Positions 24,691 to 36,308 of a stretch of DNA of 64,000 nt are shown here, piece after piece; position 1 is the first letter of the stretch; each line of letters opens with the position of its first letter. Origin of the DNA: Lithospermum erythrorhizon (Eukaryota; Streptophyta; Magnoliopsida; Boraginales; Boraginaceae). The notes under the pieces are model-generated. The model worked only from the letters and a program-made list of their open reading frames with translations, was not told where the DNA came from and did not search any database. The position numbers and the translations under genes were made by a program. The stretch spans positions 1 through 64,000 of the forward strand of contig JADFUC010001943.1 of the NCBI GenBank assembly GCA_019722365.1. The letters run 5' to 3'.

Positions 24691-24989
24691 TTGAATTTGA
24701 GCGAGGGAGGAGGTGGATGGAAGTTCATCGGTGATTATGGCTTGACTATTGAGTACCGCGAGGAGAGACAAATGTAGTAGGCGTCTTATTTGAGTAGAAA
24801 GGAATCAAGGACCTAGAGATGAAACACACAGGGTCGATTTTGATGTCGGTAGCGGCAGAGATTTTCGCCCGTATGAGAGTTCGATAGGTTAGCAATGGAT
24901 CGGATCATAGCATTGCGGCGGCGGGATGAGAGGCTAGGGTTGCTCGAGTAGGGGCGTGAGGAATGGAGTGGATGATTTCATAGGCGATG

Positions 24990-25760
24990 AGAGTGGAGCC
25001 TTGAAGATGAATGGCGGTGTGTATGCAGGTATTCGAGATGAGGCGAAGGAGGTGCTTGTGAGCCCATAATACTCCTAAAGTGTACGCCCCGGAGTAGTAC
25101 AAAGATGTATCGTGACTTGAGGTTGGCGTATTGGTGGCGGGGAATGAAGAGATTGCGAGTTTGTGGCAAACTGCTTGGTTTGTCGGCGGTGAAAGGCTGA
25201 GCATAGACATCCTGCGGGTTTATTACTGATTTCTTCACATTCACAGTGGACATGGGGAGAATATCACCGTGGACTTCGTGTTTGGAGCTTCGAGGGCGTT
25301 GAGGCGTGTGATGGGATTTGGGTGATTGTTGATAGGCTATCAGTGGCTCATTTTCTACCTCTCGGATCTCTGAAGATGGGCTGAGAGACTAAGCGAAAAT
25401 TTATGTGGATCGGTGTGAGATTGCACGGGGTTCGATTGTCGATCATTCACCGGACATGACGCTAGATTCAACCGTGGTTGCAGAGGGGTTTCGAGGGAGC
25501 CTTTGTGGACTAGAGTGGAGTTGAGTACATCTTTCATCCCGAGGCCCGATGGGAAATGCAAGAGGGCGATACGGACATTGGAGGATATGCTCAGGGCTTG
25601 CGTTACGAACTTCTCGGGAAATTGGGGCGATGAGTTGCCCCGAGGCCAGAGTTCGCCTACAGCGGCTTCCCACTATTTAGTATTGAGATGACACCTTTTG
25701 AAGGCGTTGTATGGGGCGGAGGTGTCATGGCTCAGTTTGTTGGAATGAGGTAGGAGGGAA
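24990..25760 (+). pseudogene. Inner element copy 1 integrase, degenerate
   Basis: The WWRGMK and EHRHPAGLL segments of the HHCC zinc-binding region are at ~25,132-25,225. Around 25,310-25,360 the core segment for WVIVDRL..AHFLP is recognisable, followed by the GRSIVDHS-like and RTLEDMLRACV segments. Frames shift several times. Confidence 0.75.
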
Positions 25761-25869
25761 GAGTTTACGGTTCAAAGGTTGATGCAGAGTTCGGTAGGCG
25801 GATCGGATGATTCAGCCCCAGCATCGAGGCGGCGGGATAGGTAGAAGAAATATGCAGATCATCGTAGAG

Positions 25870-26303
25870 TAGACTTGTCGTTTGAGGTCGGCGACCGTGT
25901 GTTCCTGAGGGTATCTCCGTGGAAGGGAGTGATGCGGTTTGGGAGGAAAGGGAAGTTGAGTCCTCGTTATATTGGACCATTTGAGATCCTTGGGAGAGTT
26001 GGCTCAAGTGGGTTTATCGGTTGGCGTTGCCTCCGAGGTTTGATAGGATTCATAATGTGTTCTATGTATCTGTTTGAGGAAGTATATCACGGCAGTGGCG
26101 TATTCTTAGCTCGCCTCCGGTGGAGCTTGAGAACACCAGCGTTTGAGGAAAGACCCGGTGGAGATTTTTGGGCCAGGAAAGAAGGTTTGAGGGTAAGGCA
26201 GTGGCATAGTGAAAGTCACATTGGAGGAATCGAGGCGTGTAGAAGGCGACTTGGGAGGCGTGAGGATGAGATGAGGAACCGTTACCACTTGACTCTTGAG
26301 TAG
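25870..26303 (+). pseudogene. Inner element copy 1 GPF/Y domain and chromodomain tail, degenerate
   Basis: The open stretch 25,875-26,303 encodes FEVGDRVFLRVSPWKGVMRF and [12 protein letters not shown], the integrase GPF/Y domain. It ends REDEMRNRYHLTLE, matching the usual EEATWEREDDMR-RYP ending of Tekay/Del chromodomain tails. Intervening frame shifts garble the chromodomain core. Confidence 0.78.
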
Positions 26304-26411
26304 ATGTGAGTTTGTTGTTTTTTTGATATGGTATACATTTTTTGTGTTATTATATGTTCTTGGTTGTTTGGGTTGTTAAATTTAGAAGTCGAAATTTTAT
26401 TAGATAGTGGG

Positions 26412-29012
26412 TGTAATAACCCGTTACGAAAAAAAAAAAATTTTAAATTAAATTTTTTAAATTCGTGGGACTTAGGGAATAGTATATTTTTCGATGATGA
26501 TATTATTTAAAGTAAAAATTTTTTAATAGAATTTCATTTATAATTTAGTAGTGTTGTCATGGAAAAAATTTTATCTTTGAATCGGGTTCGTAGGAGATTT
26601 AAATGCGATAAGCGGAGAATTAACGAAGCAGGCAGGACTCGATTTTTTATAAATATCTTGACTTATCCCTCCACATCATAAAACCAAGTCATCATCTTCA
26701 TCTTGTTCCATTTTGGCCGAGAATACTTCTCTCTCCCCCCACTTGAGCATTTGTTTCCATTTCTCTCTTGATTGTCAGCTCCCGGAAACTCAAAACCGTT
26801 TGTACAATATTGTTCTACTTCATGTCATTCTCTTCGAGTTAAAGGTAAGAAATTTCAAGTCTTCGAGATATTTCTTGGGTTTTTGAGATAATTGACTTTA
26901 CATAATTTAATTTTATGATAAATCTTAGTTGGTTATGGAGTTACATGGCGTATACTAGAAGTGATGGTCATTGATTTAGAGATCGTTTGAGGGCGTTATG
27001 GTTGAGTTGACTTTTGGGTTTCAGTTGGCTTTTTTATGTGGATATTTTTATAAAACTTTAAATGTGTAGGAGGTTTATATTGGGACCTTATTATAGTTGT
27101 TATGATGTTAAATTGGTGATTTAAAATTTATTAAAAGGGTGTTATGTTGAAAAGAGTAGAAATTTCAAGTTGAGTTATAATTGATATTTGAGGAGTATAG
27201 ATTGTTAATTATGGAATTGATGATTAATTAGAATGACTTATAAGTTGATTTGGTGAGAAAGTGATAAGATGGAATTTAGCGGGGGGATCGATTGGGTTGT
27301 GTCGATGGGATTATAAGGTCGATAGTTTATCAGTCAAGTTAGACCATTTAGAAATAGTTCCCACATAAAAAATTGGTTATGTATCCTCTAGAAGGCAGCA
27401 GAATTATAGTAATAGGTTTGATCATACTTTACGGGTATTTTGTTGGCGTTATTCGTGGAAAAGAGGCGATTACCTTGATTGTCTTTCGCGAAGGTTTTGC
27501 GGTAGCTAGCAGTGAGTACTTATCTCACGGGTGTTACTTTACCTTGATTTGTTATATATACATGTTATTGTGGTGTGATTATGTAAAGAATGAGGTACAT
27601 GTGTCATTTGTGTTTATGATTATGAGAGTGATATACATGTAATTGTTGTGTTATGTGATTGTGTTTACGTGGCGAAGATTCTTTGGAGGTAAATGTGACT
27701 TGAACTCCCGACTTATTCACAGATGCAATGGCCTTGTCGGCACGATTATATTATGTGGCCTTGTCGGCACTGGATATGTTTGTGGCCTTGTAGAGGTGTG
27801 ATTGATTTACTATTGTGGGATGTTTTAGGCTGTGTCTTTGTATTACTCTTTGGGAGTAGAGTAGTTGTTTGGGTTATTCATGAGTTTGGGCCTTGAGTAT
27901 CGAGGGTGACCTATGGTTGGGATTACTAGGGATTGGGTGACTCTCCTTCCTTGCAGGGATCGCCTGGCGCTATTATTTTATCTTTACTGATTTATAGATG
28001 GTTTGGCTTATCTTGTTATAGAGCGGTATGACTCTCTTTTGATCGCTTTCTTTGTGCATTGTCGGTGTGGCCTATCTTACGGTATAGCGTGCGTTTGGCC
28101 TTATACTTGTTATAAGAGCGGTATGAGTCTTTGATCACTTTCTTTGTGTGCGTGTGATGTGGCCACAATGCTACGGTATAAGCGATGCAGTTGTATATAC
28201 TTTGAGTATAGAAGCGGTGTTTATTAGCGGTTGATCCATTCACAGCCAGGTAGGCCGATTGGTATATGCGCGTTAGAGGTTGGTATACTTGTGGAGATAT
28301 GAGAGATAGAGGTGATGACTAGATTTATGAGTAGATGTTAAGTCTACGTGATTTCATTTGGGTGATTGTATGCTTTATTGAGACCTTATTATATCTTAAC
28401 ATGTTGTAAAACGAGACCTTCTTGAAACCTTATTGTATGACTGATTTAGATAGTCACGGATATATGTATATTATTCATATTTGACTATTAAAAAATTAGA
28501 GCTATCTGCGTTTAGTATGGTAAGTTCACCCGCGTGTTAAGTTTAAAACAAGTTCATGGCTTACGCCCCACTTTTAAGCTATGGTATTTTCATTTGTGCG
28601 GGTTGGCGGTGGCTAGTTGGGCCAAGGGCGTTGGAAGTTTGTTCAGAGTGGCTAGGTGAGCATCGGGTGGTGAGGATCTCGCGGTCGTTTGATGTGTTGT
28701 CGACGGTTTTCATTGTTGTATTTCCTTTTGAAACACTTAGCGTAAAATTTAGTCATTTTGTATTAGGGATACAGTCGTATCATGCATTTGTAGCCTTCTT
28801 GACATTACTTTATTTTGAGATATGTTGTGTATATATATATGGGTTGGTCGTTTCGATATCGGTGATGGATTATAAATTTTTAAAAGCTGTTTTGATTTGG
28901 GAAACTTAATTGGTCATTTTGGATGAAGCGAATTGTATTTTTAAGCGTGATCACCGGTTTCAGTTTAATGACTCTCGCTTTCGGGCGGCCGGCACAGGCG
29001 AATCGTTCTGAT
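26412..29012 (+). repeat. Inner element LTR 2 (shared middle LTR)
   Basis: Begins GTGTAATAACCCG after a decayed polypurine tract (TAGATAGTGGG) and ends just before a well-kept primer-binding site. The same landmarks as LTR 1 occur in the same order; differences are mostly short indels. Confidence 0.85.
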
Positions 29013-29014
29013 TT

Positions 29015-29026
29015 TGGTATCAAAGC
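29015..29026 (+). other. Inner element primer-binding site, second internal region
   Basis: TGGTATCAAAGC differs at one position from TGGTATCAGAGC, the complement of the 3' end of plant initiator tRNA-Met. It lies 2-3 bases inside the LTR, the expected spacing. Confidence 0.75.
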
Positions 29027-29339
29027 TTAGGTTTAGATTTCTTTGGGTTATATGTGTGTGGTTGTGAATTCGACTTGTTTTCAAGGTCGTTATTGAGTGG
29101 TGTCTTTTTTGTTAAAATCGGAGTCTTTTTCTTTTTGTTGCGTAGGCATTGAGGATGCTTGAGAATGCGTGGGCGAGGTAGAGCCGAGAGGTGCCGGTAG
29201 GCCCCGAGAGAGGGGCAGTGGTAGGGGTATGAATAATGGAGTAGTGCAGTGGACCGGCAGGTCCCGGAGGTGTCTTACGAGCGGGTTGAGGTGGGCCTCG
29301 TAGAGAGGTGTGAATCTTTCGGGTGGGTAACTTGACGGG

Positions 29340-30370
29340 GAGGTGAATTTCGAGCAAGTTGTTTGATCGGTTTTACGAGAGAGGATCTCGAAGTTTTAGG
29401 AGGTTCGCCGGAGCGGGCTATTGAGTTCGTCGGGATATAGAGTCATCTTTGAGCCAATGGGGATTGTGGGGCGAGATGAGGAGTGAAGTTGCTACTCAAA
29501 CTCATGAGGGTGCCCGTATTTGGTGGGGAGGAACACAGTCGTCTCGATTTAGAGAGGGGAGATTCATGTTTCCTGGGAGCGATTTGTTGAGCTCTTCCGG
29601 GAGAATTATTGTTTGGAGACCCATATGGCGGCCTTGGAGAGAGAGCTGATTTCGTTGACACGTAGTGGTTCAGGGGTGGTGGAGATGCGAGACAATTGAT
29701 GATTTGTGCCGACTACTTCCTAATGTTTATCGATATAGGCGAAGAGGATCATTAGGTTCGGGGGATGGATTGAAGTGGGAATCGTCACGGATCTCACGTG
29801 GTTTTACTAGTTTCCGTCTTTGTGAGGAATGCGGCCACGAAGATGGAAATGGAGTTACTTGAGCCGGGCGAGTGGATCGAGTCGACACGAGACTTTCTAT
29901 TCAGTAGGCTAGCTCTAGAGTTCGGAGAGGAGGGAGACGGACCGGTAGTCGTCTGGGCAGAGTCAACAGTCTTTCCAGAGCAGGATCGCCGAGTTATTCA
30001 GCTGCTCATACGCGGTAGGCGCTGCGAGATGCAGCGGGGTTCGAGTAGTCTTAGGGGTTCAAAGCGGTGTCGACTGTTGCCGTTGCGGTGGATTAGGCCT
30101 GAGCGGGATTGCGGGTGAGGTGGTCATATGTTATCGATGCAGGGGCAGGGACATACATGAGAAGAGTTGTCCCGGTTTATTAGAGAGAGAGTCTTCAATG
30201 CGTCGGCAGATTCGACTGTCGAGGCGGTTAAGCAGTCGTGGTGGTCGATTCGGCCGTGGAGGCGGGGGATATGGGGCGCCAAGACCTCGAGAGGAGTGCC
30301 GTGGGTAGCGATCGGCGGGCCCCAGTCGAGGCAATTCATCGTTACTGGAATGGGAGGCGAATACCCCAGT
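29340..30370 (+). pseudogene. Inner element copy 2 gag, degenerate
   Basis: Collinear with 21,943-23,040. FEPMGIVG and a decayed capsid core are legible at 29,445-29,700. Extra short insertions relative to copy 1 shift the frame about every 20-40 bases. Confidence 0.7.
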
Positions 30371-30374
30371 GGTG

Positions 30375-30790
30375 GCAATTTTACATTATTTAAATGTGTG
30401 ATATTGAGGCCGAGTGTTGTTTGATTACGGGGCTACGCGTTCTTTTGTGTCTCGAGTTTTATTCCTCTTTATCGTATGTTGTGTGCCTTTGCACATCCCT
30501 TGAGATTATGGCCTTGATGAAATTAGGTGTCGTTAGATTTGCGTAGAGCGTCCTTTGATTGTATGTGGTCGGTCATTGTGCATTGATTCACTTCCATTTA
30601 GCTTTCGATTTGATCTTGTCTTGGGGTATGGATTGGTTGGGGAAACATCATGCCGTTATTGATGCCGTCGGAAGGAGATTACTTTTGTGGGTTGGGAAGA
30701 CGATATCCGATTTGTGTGGGAGGCAGATGGTTTTCTTGAGTTTGTGTCGACCTTGAGGCTAGGAGGATGATTCGAAAGGGTGTATTTGGA
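30375..30790 (+). pseudogene. Inner element copy 2 protease region, degenerate
   Basis: Collinear with the copy 1 protease. The GMDWLGKHHAVID segment is legible at ~30,626-30,665 and is better preserved here than in copy 1. Confidence 0.65.
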
Positions 30791-30849
30791 TTCTTGGGAT
30801 ATGTGGTTGATTTGAGTAGGGAAAGAGGAAACGGGCGGAAGATGTGCGG

Positions 30850-31460
30850 GTTGTTAGAGAGTTCAAGGATGTTTTCACGAGGACTAGGGATTGCCGCCCG
30901 AAAGGGAGATCGAATTTGCTATTGAGGATTTATTAAAGTGCGGCTGTTCTCTACCGTGCAGGTGAAACCGGCCGGATTGCAGTGCGGACTGATTCTACAG
31001 GAGAATTGTTGGACAAGGGATTAAATCGGACCCGAGTGTATACCAGGTAGGGTGCACAGTGTTGTTTGTGAAAAAGAAGGATAGTTCTGAGGCCGTGTGG
31101 TGACTCTGAGGCAGTTGAATAAAGTGACCGTATTAAGAACCGATACCCGTTACTTGAGTCTTGATTTGTTTGATCAATTTGAAGGATGCCAGGTGTTCTC
31201 GAAGATTGATTCTGATCTGGTTATCATCAGTTGAGGATCAAGGGAGGATATTCGAAATGCTTTCCGATCTCGTTATGGATATTATGAGTTTATAGTGATG
31301 CCCATTTGGATTGACAAATGCAGAAATACTATCGATTTGAGTAATAGAATTTATTTGAGAGTATTTGGATGAGTTTGTGGTGGTGCTATGATATTTGATA
31401 TATTCGAGAGGGAGGAGGAACATGAGAGGCATTTGTTTAGGGACCTTGAGGCGGCACCGA
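30850..31460 (+). pseudogene. Inner element copy 2 reverse transcriptase, degenerate
   Basis: Collinear with 23,530-24,230, sharing VLFVKKKD, the tyrosine-rich YEFIVMP region and SDLVIISVED-type shifted frames. The FIDDI motif is damaged: at ~31,380 sequence encoding its first residues has been lost. Confidence 0.75.
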
Positions 31461-31769
31461 TTGTGAAGTTTTCCAAATGTGAGTTAGGATTTGGCGGAAG
31501 TCGTTCTGGGGCATGTTATTTCCGGCGGGCTGTTGTGTTGATCCATGAAGGTGGAGGCTGTGAACAATTGGGAAGTCATGAGTGTGAAGCTAAGTGAGAG
31601 TTTCTTTGGGGTTAAATTTATTAAAATTCATCGGGGCTTTCTCTTTGATCCTTGACATACATTGACGGAGTTGACGAGGAAAGGGTTCCGTTTATGCAGG
31701 ATGATGATTGGTTGCTTGAGGTATTAAAGGGAAGTTGACTACGGCGCCCGGTGTTGTGATACCGTACGG

Positions 31770-32000
31770 TTCTAAGGCTACGTGATTTATATGATAGCAG
31801 CATCGAGGATTGGGGTGTGTTACGATGCGAATGGGAAGGTGATTGCCTATGGCACGACAGTTGAGAAATCCACGAGAAGAACTATCAAACTGTGATCTTA
31901 GAGCTAGCGGCGATAGTCTTTGTTGAAATTGTGGAGACATTATACGTATGGGGTTAAATGCAATTTCTTGTCGCCAAGAGTTTGAAATACTCCCTCCGGC
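31770..32000 (+). pseudogene. Inner element copy 2 RNase H, degenerate
   Basis: Collinear with 24,440-24,690: GKVIAY at ~31,830 and ELAAIVF at ~31,900 are legible. The tail is truncated by indels. Confidence 0.65.
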
Positions 32001-32439
32001 GGAGAGATTTGAATTTGGCTTGAGAGGAGGTGGATGGAGTTCATCGGTGGTGTAGGCAGCTATTGAGTACCATGAGGAAGGCAAATGTAGTAGTGATGCG
32101 GCTGAGTAGAAAGGGGAAATCAAAAGGACCCGAGAGAGAGATGAAACACACAGGAGTCGGTTTTGATGTCGGTGCTGACGAGGAGATTTTAAGCCCATTA
32201 TGGGAGTTCAGACTGGTGCTTGTGGATCGGATCATGCTTGTGTGACGGGATGAGAGGCTGCGGGTTGTCAGGTAGGGACGTGAGGAATGAGTCGGATCCC
32301 GGATTTCACGGTGATGAGAGTGGAGCCTTGAAGATGAATGAGATTGTGTTAATGCAGGTTGTTCGGATGGTGAGAAGGAGATTCTTGATAAGGGCCCATA
32401 TACTCCTACGATTATGCACTCGGGTAGTACAAAAGATGT

Positions 32440-33065
32440 ATCGTGACTTGGGTTGGCGTATTGGTGGCGGGGAATGAAGAGAGAGATCGCGAGTTTGTGG
32501 CTTAAAGTGCTTGGTTTGTCGGGCGGTGAAGGCGAGCATAGACATCCTGCGGGTTTATTGCGGCTCTTCATTCACGAGTGGACATGGGAGAATATCACCT
32601 GTGGACTTCGTTTGGGCTTCCGAGGGGCGTTGAGCGACATATTAAGGATTTGGGTGATTGTTGATAGGCTAAAGTCGGCTCATTTTCTGCCTACTCGGAT
32701 CTGAGGATGGGCACGAGACTAAGCGAGGTGTGGATGGTTAATGAGATGCCTTGGTTCAGTGTCGATCATTTCGGGACATGACATTGCCGTTCGCCGAGGT
32801 TACGGAGGGTTTCCGAGGGAGGCCTTGTGGACTAGAGTGGAGTTGGTACACATCTTTTCATCCCAGGCCCGATGGGAAATAAAGAGAGGGCGATACGGAC
32901 ATTGGAGGATATCCTCCGGGCTTGCGTTACGAGAACTACCTCAGAAAATTGGGACTGATGAGTTGCCCAGAGATAGAGTTAAGCCTACAACAAACTTCCA
33001 TGCTAGTAGGGCTCCTTTTGAGGCGTTGTTCGCTCCGGTTGTTGGAATGAGGTAGGAGAGAGGAA
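32440..33065 (+). pseudogene. Inner element copy 2 integrase, degenerate
   Basis: WWRGMKREIASLWLKVLGL and EHRHPAGLL (zinc-binding region) are at 32,455-32,560, then HEWTWENIT and WVIVDRL..AHFLPTRI at ~32,575-32,700. Slightly better kept than copy 1 but still interrupted. Confidence 0.75.
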
Positions 33066-33169
33066 AGTTTATGGTTCTGAGTTGGTCGAGAGTTCGGTGG
33101 GGCGGATCGGATTGGGATTCGGTAACATGAGACTATTTCGGGATAGGTAAATATCTGAATCATCATGAG

Positions 33170-33605
33170 TAGACTTGTCGTTTGAGGTCGGCGACCGTGT
33201 GTTCTGAGGTATCTCAGGTAGGAGGGTGATGCCGTTTGGGAGGAAAGGAAGTTGAGTCCTCGTTATATTGGACCATTTGAGATCCTTGGGAGGGTTGGCT
33301 CCGTGGCTTGTCGGTTGGCGTTGCCTCCCGGAGTTTAGATAGGATTCATAATGTGTGTTCCATGTATCACATTTGAGGAAGTATATCACGGCCAGTCGCG
33401 TATTCTTAAATTTCGCCTCAGGGTGAGCAGGAAGACCTCGCGTTTGAGGAAAGACCGGTGGAGATTTTGGACGGAAGAGAAGGTTTTTGAGGAGTAAGGC
33501 AGTGGCCTTAGTAGAAAGTCACGTAGGAGGGAATGTTGCGTGTAGAAGCGACTTGGGAGCGTGAGGATGAGATGAGGAACCGTTACGCATTTCTTGGTAG
33601 ATGTG
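33170..33605 (+). pseudogene. Inner element copy 2 GPF/Y domain and chromodomain tail, degenerate
   Basis: FEVGDRVF and [12 protein letters not shown] are legible at 33,180-33,300. The REDEMRNRY ending is at ~33,562-33,590, followed by the same TAGATGTGAG end context as copy 1. Confidence 0.72.
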
Positions 33606-33707
33606 AGTTGTATGTTTTTGGTATTGTATTTTTTTGTGTTATTATATGTTCTTGGTTGTTTGGGTTGTTAAATTTCGAGGTCGAAATTTTATTAGAGTCA
33701 AATTAGG

Positions 33708-36308
33708 TGTAATAACCCGTTACGAAAAAAAAAAAATTTAAATTAAATTTTCGGTCGGTGGGACTTCGGGAATAGTATAATTTTTTTCGATAGGTGACTG
33801 ATATTATTTAAGTAAAATTTTTGAGGCAATTTCATTTATAATTTAGTAGTGTTTTCCATGGAAAATTTTATCTTTGAAGATAGGGTTATTGGAGATTTAG
33901 AAATGCGATAGTGGAGAATTAGCGAAGCCGAGCAGGACTCGATTTTTTATAAATATCTTATGACTTATCCTCCATCCCCTTAAAACCAAGTCGTCATCTT
34001 CATCTTGTTCCATTTTTTGGCGAGAATACTTATATACACGAACATTTTTTCATTTCTCTCTTGATTAATAAACCGAGCTTCAAAACCGTTTGTAGAATAT
34101 TGAAATTTCTCTTAAATGCATTCTCTTGAGTTAAGGTAAGAAATTTCAAGTCTTTGAGATATTTAGTTGGGTTTGAGATAGTTGACTTTTAGTTGACTTT
34201 TACATAGTGAATTTAGTAAATCTTAGTTGGTTATGGGTTACGTGGCGTATATAAGTGATGAATTCGTGATTTAGCGATCGTTTGAGGACGTTATGGTCGA
34301 GTTGACTTTTGGGGTTTCAGTTGACTTTTTATGTCGATATTTTTATAAGACTTTAAATGTGTAGGAGGTTATATTGGGACCCTATTATGATTGTTATGAT
34401 GTTAAATTGGGGATTTAAAATTTATTAAAGGGAGTTGGGTCGGAAAAGTGAAAATTTCAAGTTGAGTTATAATGAATATTTCGGAGTATAGGTAGTTAAT
34501 TATGGACCAGCTGATTAATTAGAATGACGTATAAGTTGATTTGTAATCAGAAAGTGATAAGATGGAGTTTAGCGGGGGATCGATTGGGTGTGTCCGATGG
34601 GATTATAATTCGATAGTTATCCGTCGAAGTTAGACCATTTAGAAATAGTTCACTTTTAAGGGTGGTTATGTATCCTCACAGAAACGCCGGTATAGTAATA
34701 GGTTTTGATCATACTTTACACAGGTATTTTGTTGGGCGTTGATAAGTGGAAAGAGCTGATTACCTTGATTGTCTTTCGCGAAAGGTTTTGCGGTAGCAGT
34801 GATCTTTATCTGTGGTGTTACTTTACGTACTTACCTTGATTTGTTATATACATGTTATTGTGGGTGTGATTATGTGAGAATAGAGGTACATGTCATTTGT
34901 GTTATGATTATGAGAGTGATATACATGTAATTGTTGTGTTATGTGATTGTGTTTACGTAGAAGATTCTTTGGAGGTAAATATGACTTGAACTCCCAACTT
35001 ATATTTCTGAATTCTGTGGCCTTGTCGGCACTATTATATTATGTGGCCTTGTCGGCACTTTTGATATGTTTGTGGCCTTGTCGGCGATTGTGATTGATTT
35101 ACGATTGTGGGATGTTTTAGCTGTGTGTTGTAATACTGTTTGGGAGTAGAGTAGTTGTTTGGGTTATGCATGAGTTGAGGCCTTGAGTATCAGGGGGTGA
35201 CCCTATAGTTGGGATTACCAGGGATTAGGTGACTCTCCTTCCTTGCAGGATATGTGACGCTATTGGCCTATCTTTGCGGTATAACGTCTTGGTTGGCCTT
35301 ATCTTGGTATAAAGCGGTATGACTCTCTTTTGATAAGCTTTCTTTGTGTGCATTGTCGGTGTGGCCACATCTTTCTGGTATAAGCGTCTTGAGTTTGGCC
35401 TTATACCCGGTATAAAGCGGTATGAGTGCTTTTGATAAACTTTCTTTAACGTGTGCATTGTCGATGTGGCCTGTACTACGTTATAGCGTGCAGTTGGCCT
35501 TATACTTTGGTATAAGAGCGGTGTTTAATGTGGTTGATCCATTTCTGTGGGTAGGCGATTTAGTATATGCGCGTTAGAGGTTGAGCCATGCTTGTGGAGA
35601 TATGAGATGAAGGTATTGTTAGATTTATAGTCGTGTTGAGTCTCGTGATTTCATTTGGGTGATTGTGCTTTATTGAGACCTTATTGCTTAACATGTTATG
35701 CACGAGACCTTCTTGAAACCTTATTGTATGACTGATTAGATAGTCACGGATATATGTATATTATTCATATTTATTTATTAAAATTCGACTATCTCGTTCA
35801 TTATAGTAAAGTTCACCCACATTGTTAAGTTTCACTAAGTTTCGCGACACACCACTTTTAAGCTATGGGCGGCATTTTCATTGTGCCGAGGTTGGTGGCT
35901 AGGTTGGGCAGTACATTGAAGTTTGTTCAGTGGCTAGGTGAGGATCGGGTGGGTGAGAATCCTCGCGAGTCTCATTTTGATGTGTCAGCAGTTTTTCATT
36001 GTTATTTCCTTTTGAAGTATTAACACCCATTAGTCATTTTGTATTAGGATGCATTATCATACATTTAGCCTTTCGGCATTACTTTATTTTGGGATATGTT
36101 GTGTATATATATATGGGTTGGTCATTTGATGTCGGTGATGGATTATAAATTTTTAAAGCTGTTTGATTTGGGAAACTTAATTGTGATCACATTTTGGATA
36201 AGCTTGGTGTATTTTTAAAGCTGAGTAGTCCATCGGTTTGGTGACTCACGGGTGTTCAGTTTTAATGACTCGCCTTCAGGCGGCGACACAGGGGGCGGAA
36301 TTAGATTA
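33708..36308 (+). repeat. Inner element LTR 3 (right LTR)
   Basis: Begins TGTAATAACCCG and ends around GAATTAGATTA. The following CATGGTGTACATCGAT resumes the outer element's RNase H frame. The exact last base is uncertain by a few bases (GATTACA would end at 36,310). Confidence 0.82.

Larger units (their letters stand above)
19171..36308 (+). mobile_element. Inner Ty3-gypsy element, Tekay/Del-like, as an LTR-internal-LTR-internal-LTR dimer
   Basis: Three LTR copies begin TGTAATAACCCGTTACG at 19,171, 26,412 and 33,708, each ~2.6 kb. Between them lie two ~4.7-kb internal regions with the same gag-protease-RT-RNase H-integrase-chromodomain order. Such a dimer sharing the middle LTR is expected from unequal recombination between LTRs of one element, or from an assembly artefact. 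It sits inside the outer element: TATGG precedes the first LTR and CATGG follows the last, a likely 5-bp target duplication with one change, and the host RNase H frame resumes right after. Both internal regions are full of indels and cannot encode intact proteins. Confidence 0.87.

Noticed and set aside
19171..36308. Active, protein-coding retrotransposon
   Set aside because: Every gag-pol domain in both internal regions is interrupted by indels or stops, and primer-binding site and polypurine tract are partly decayed.
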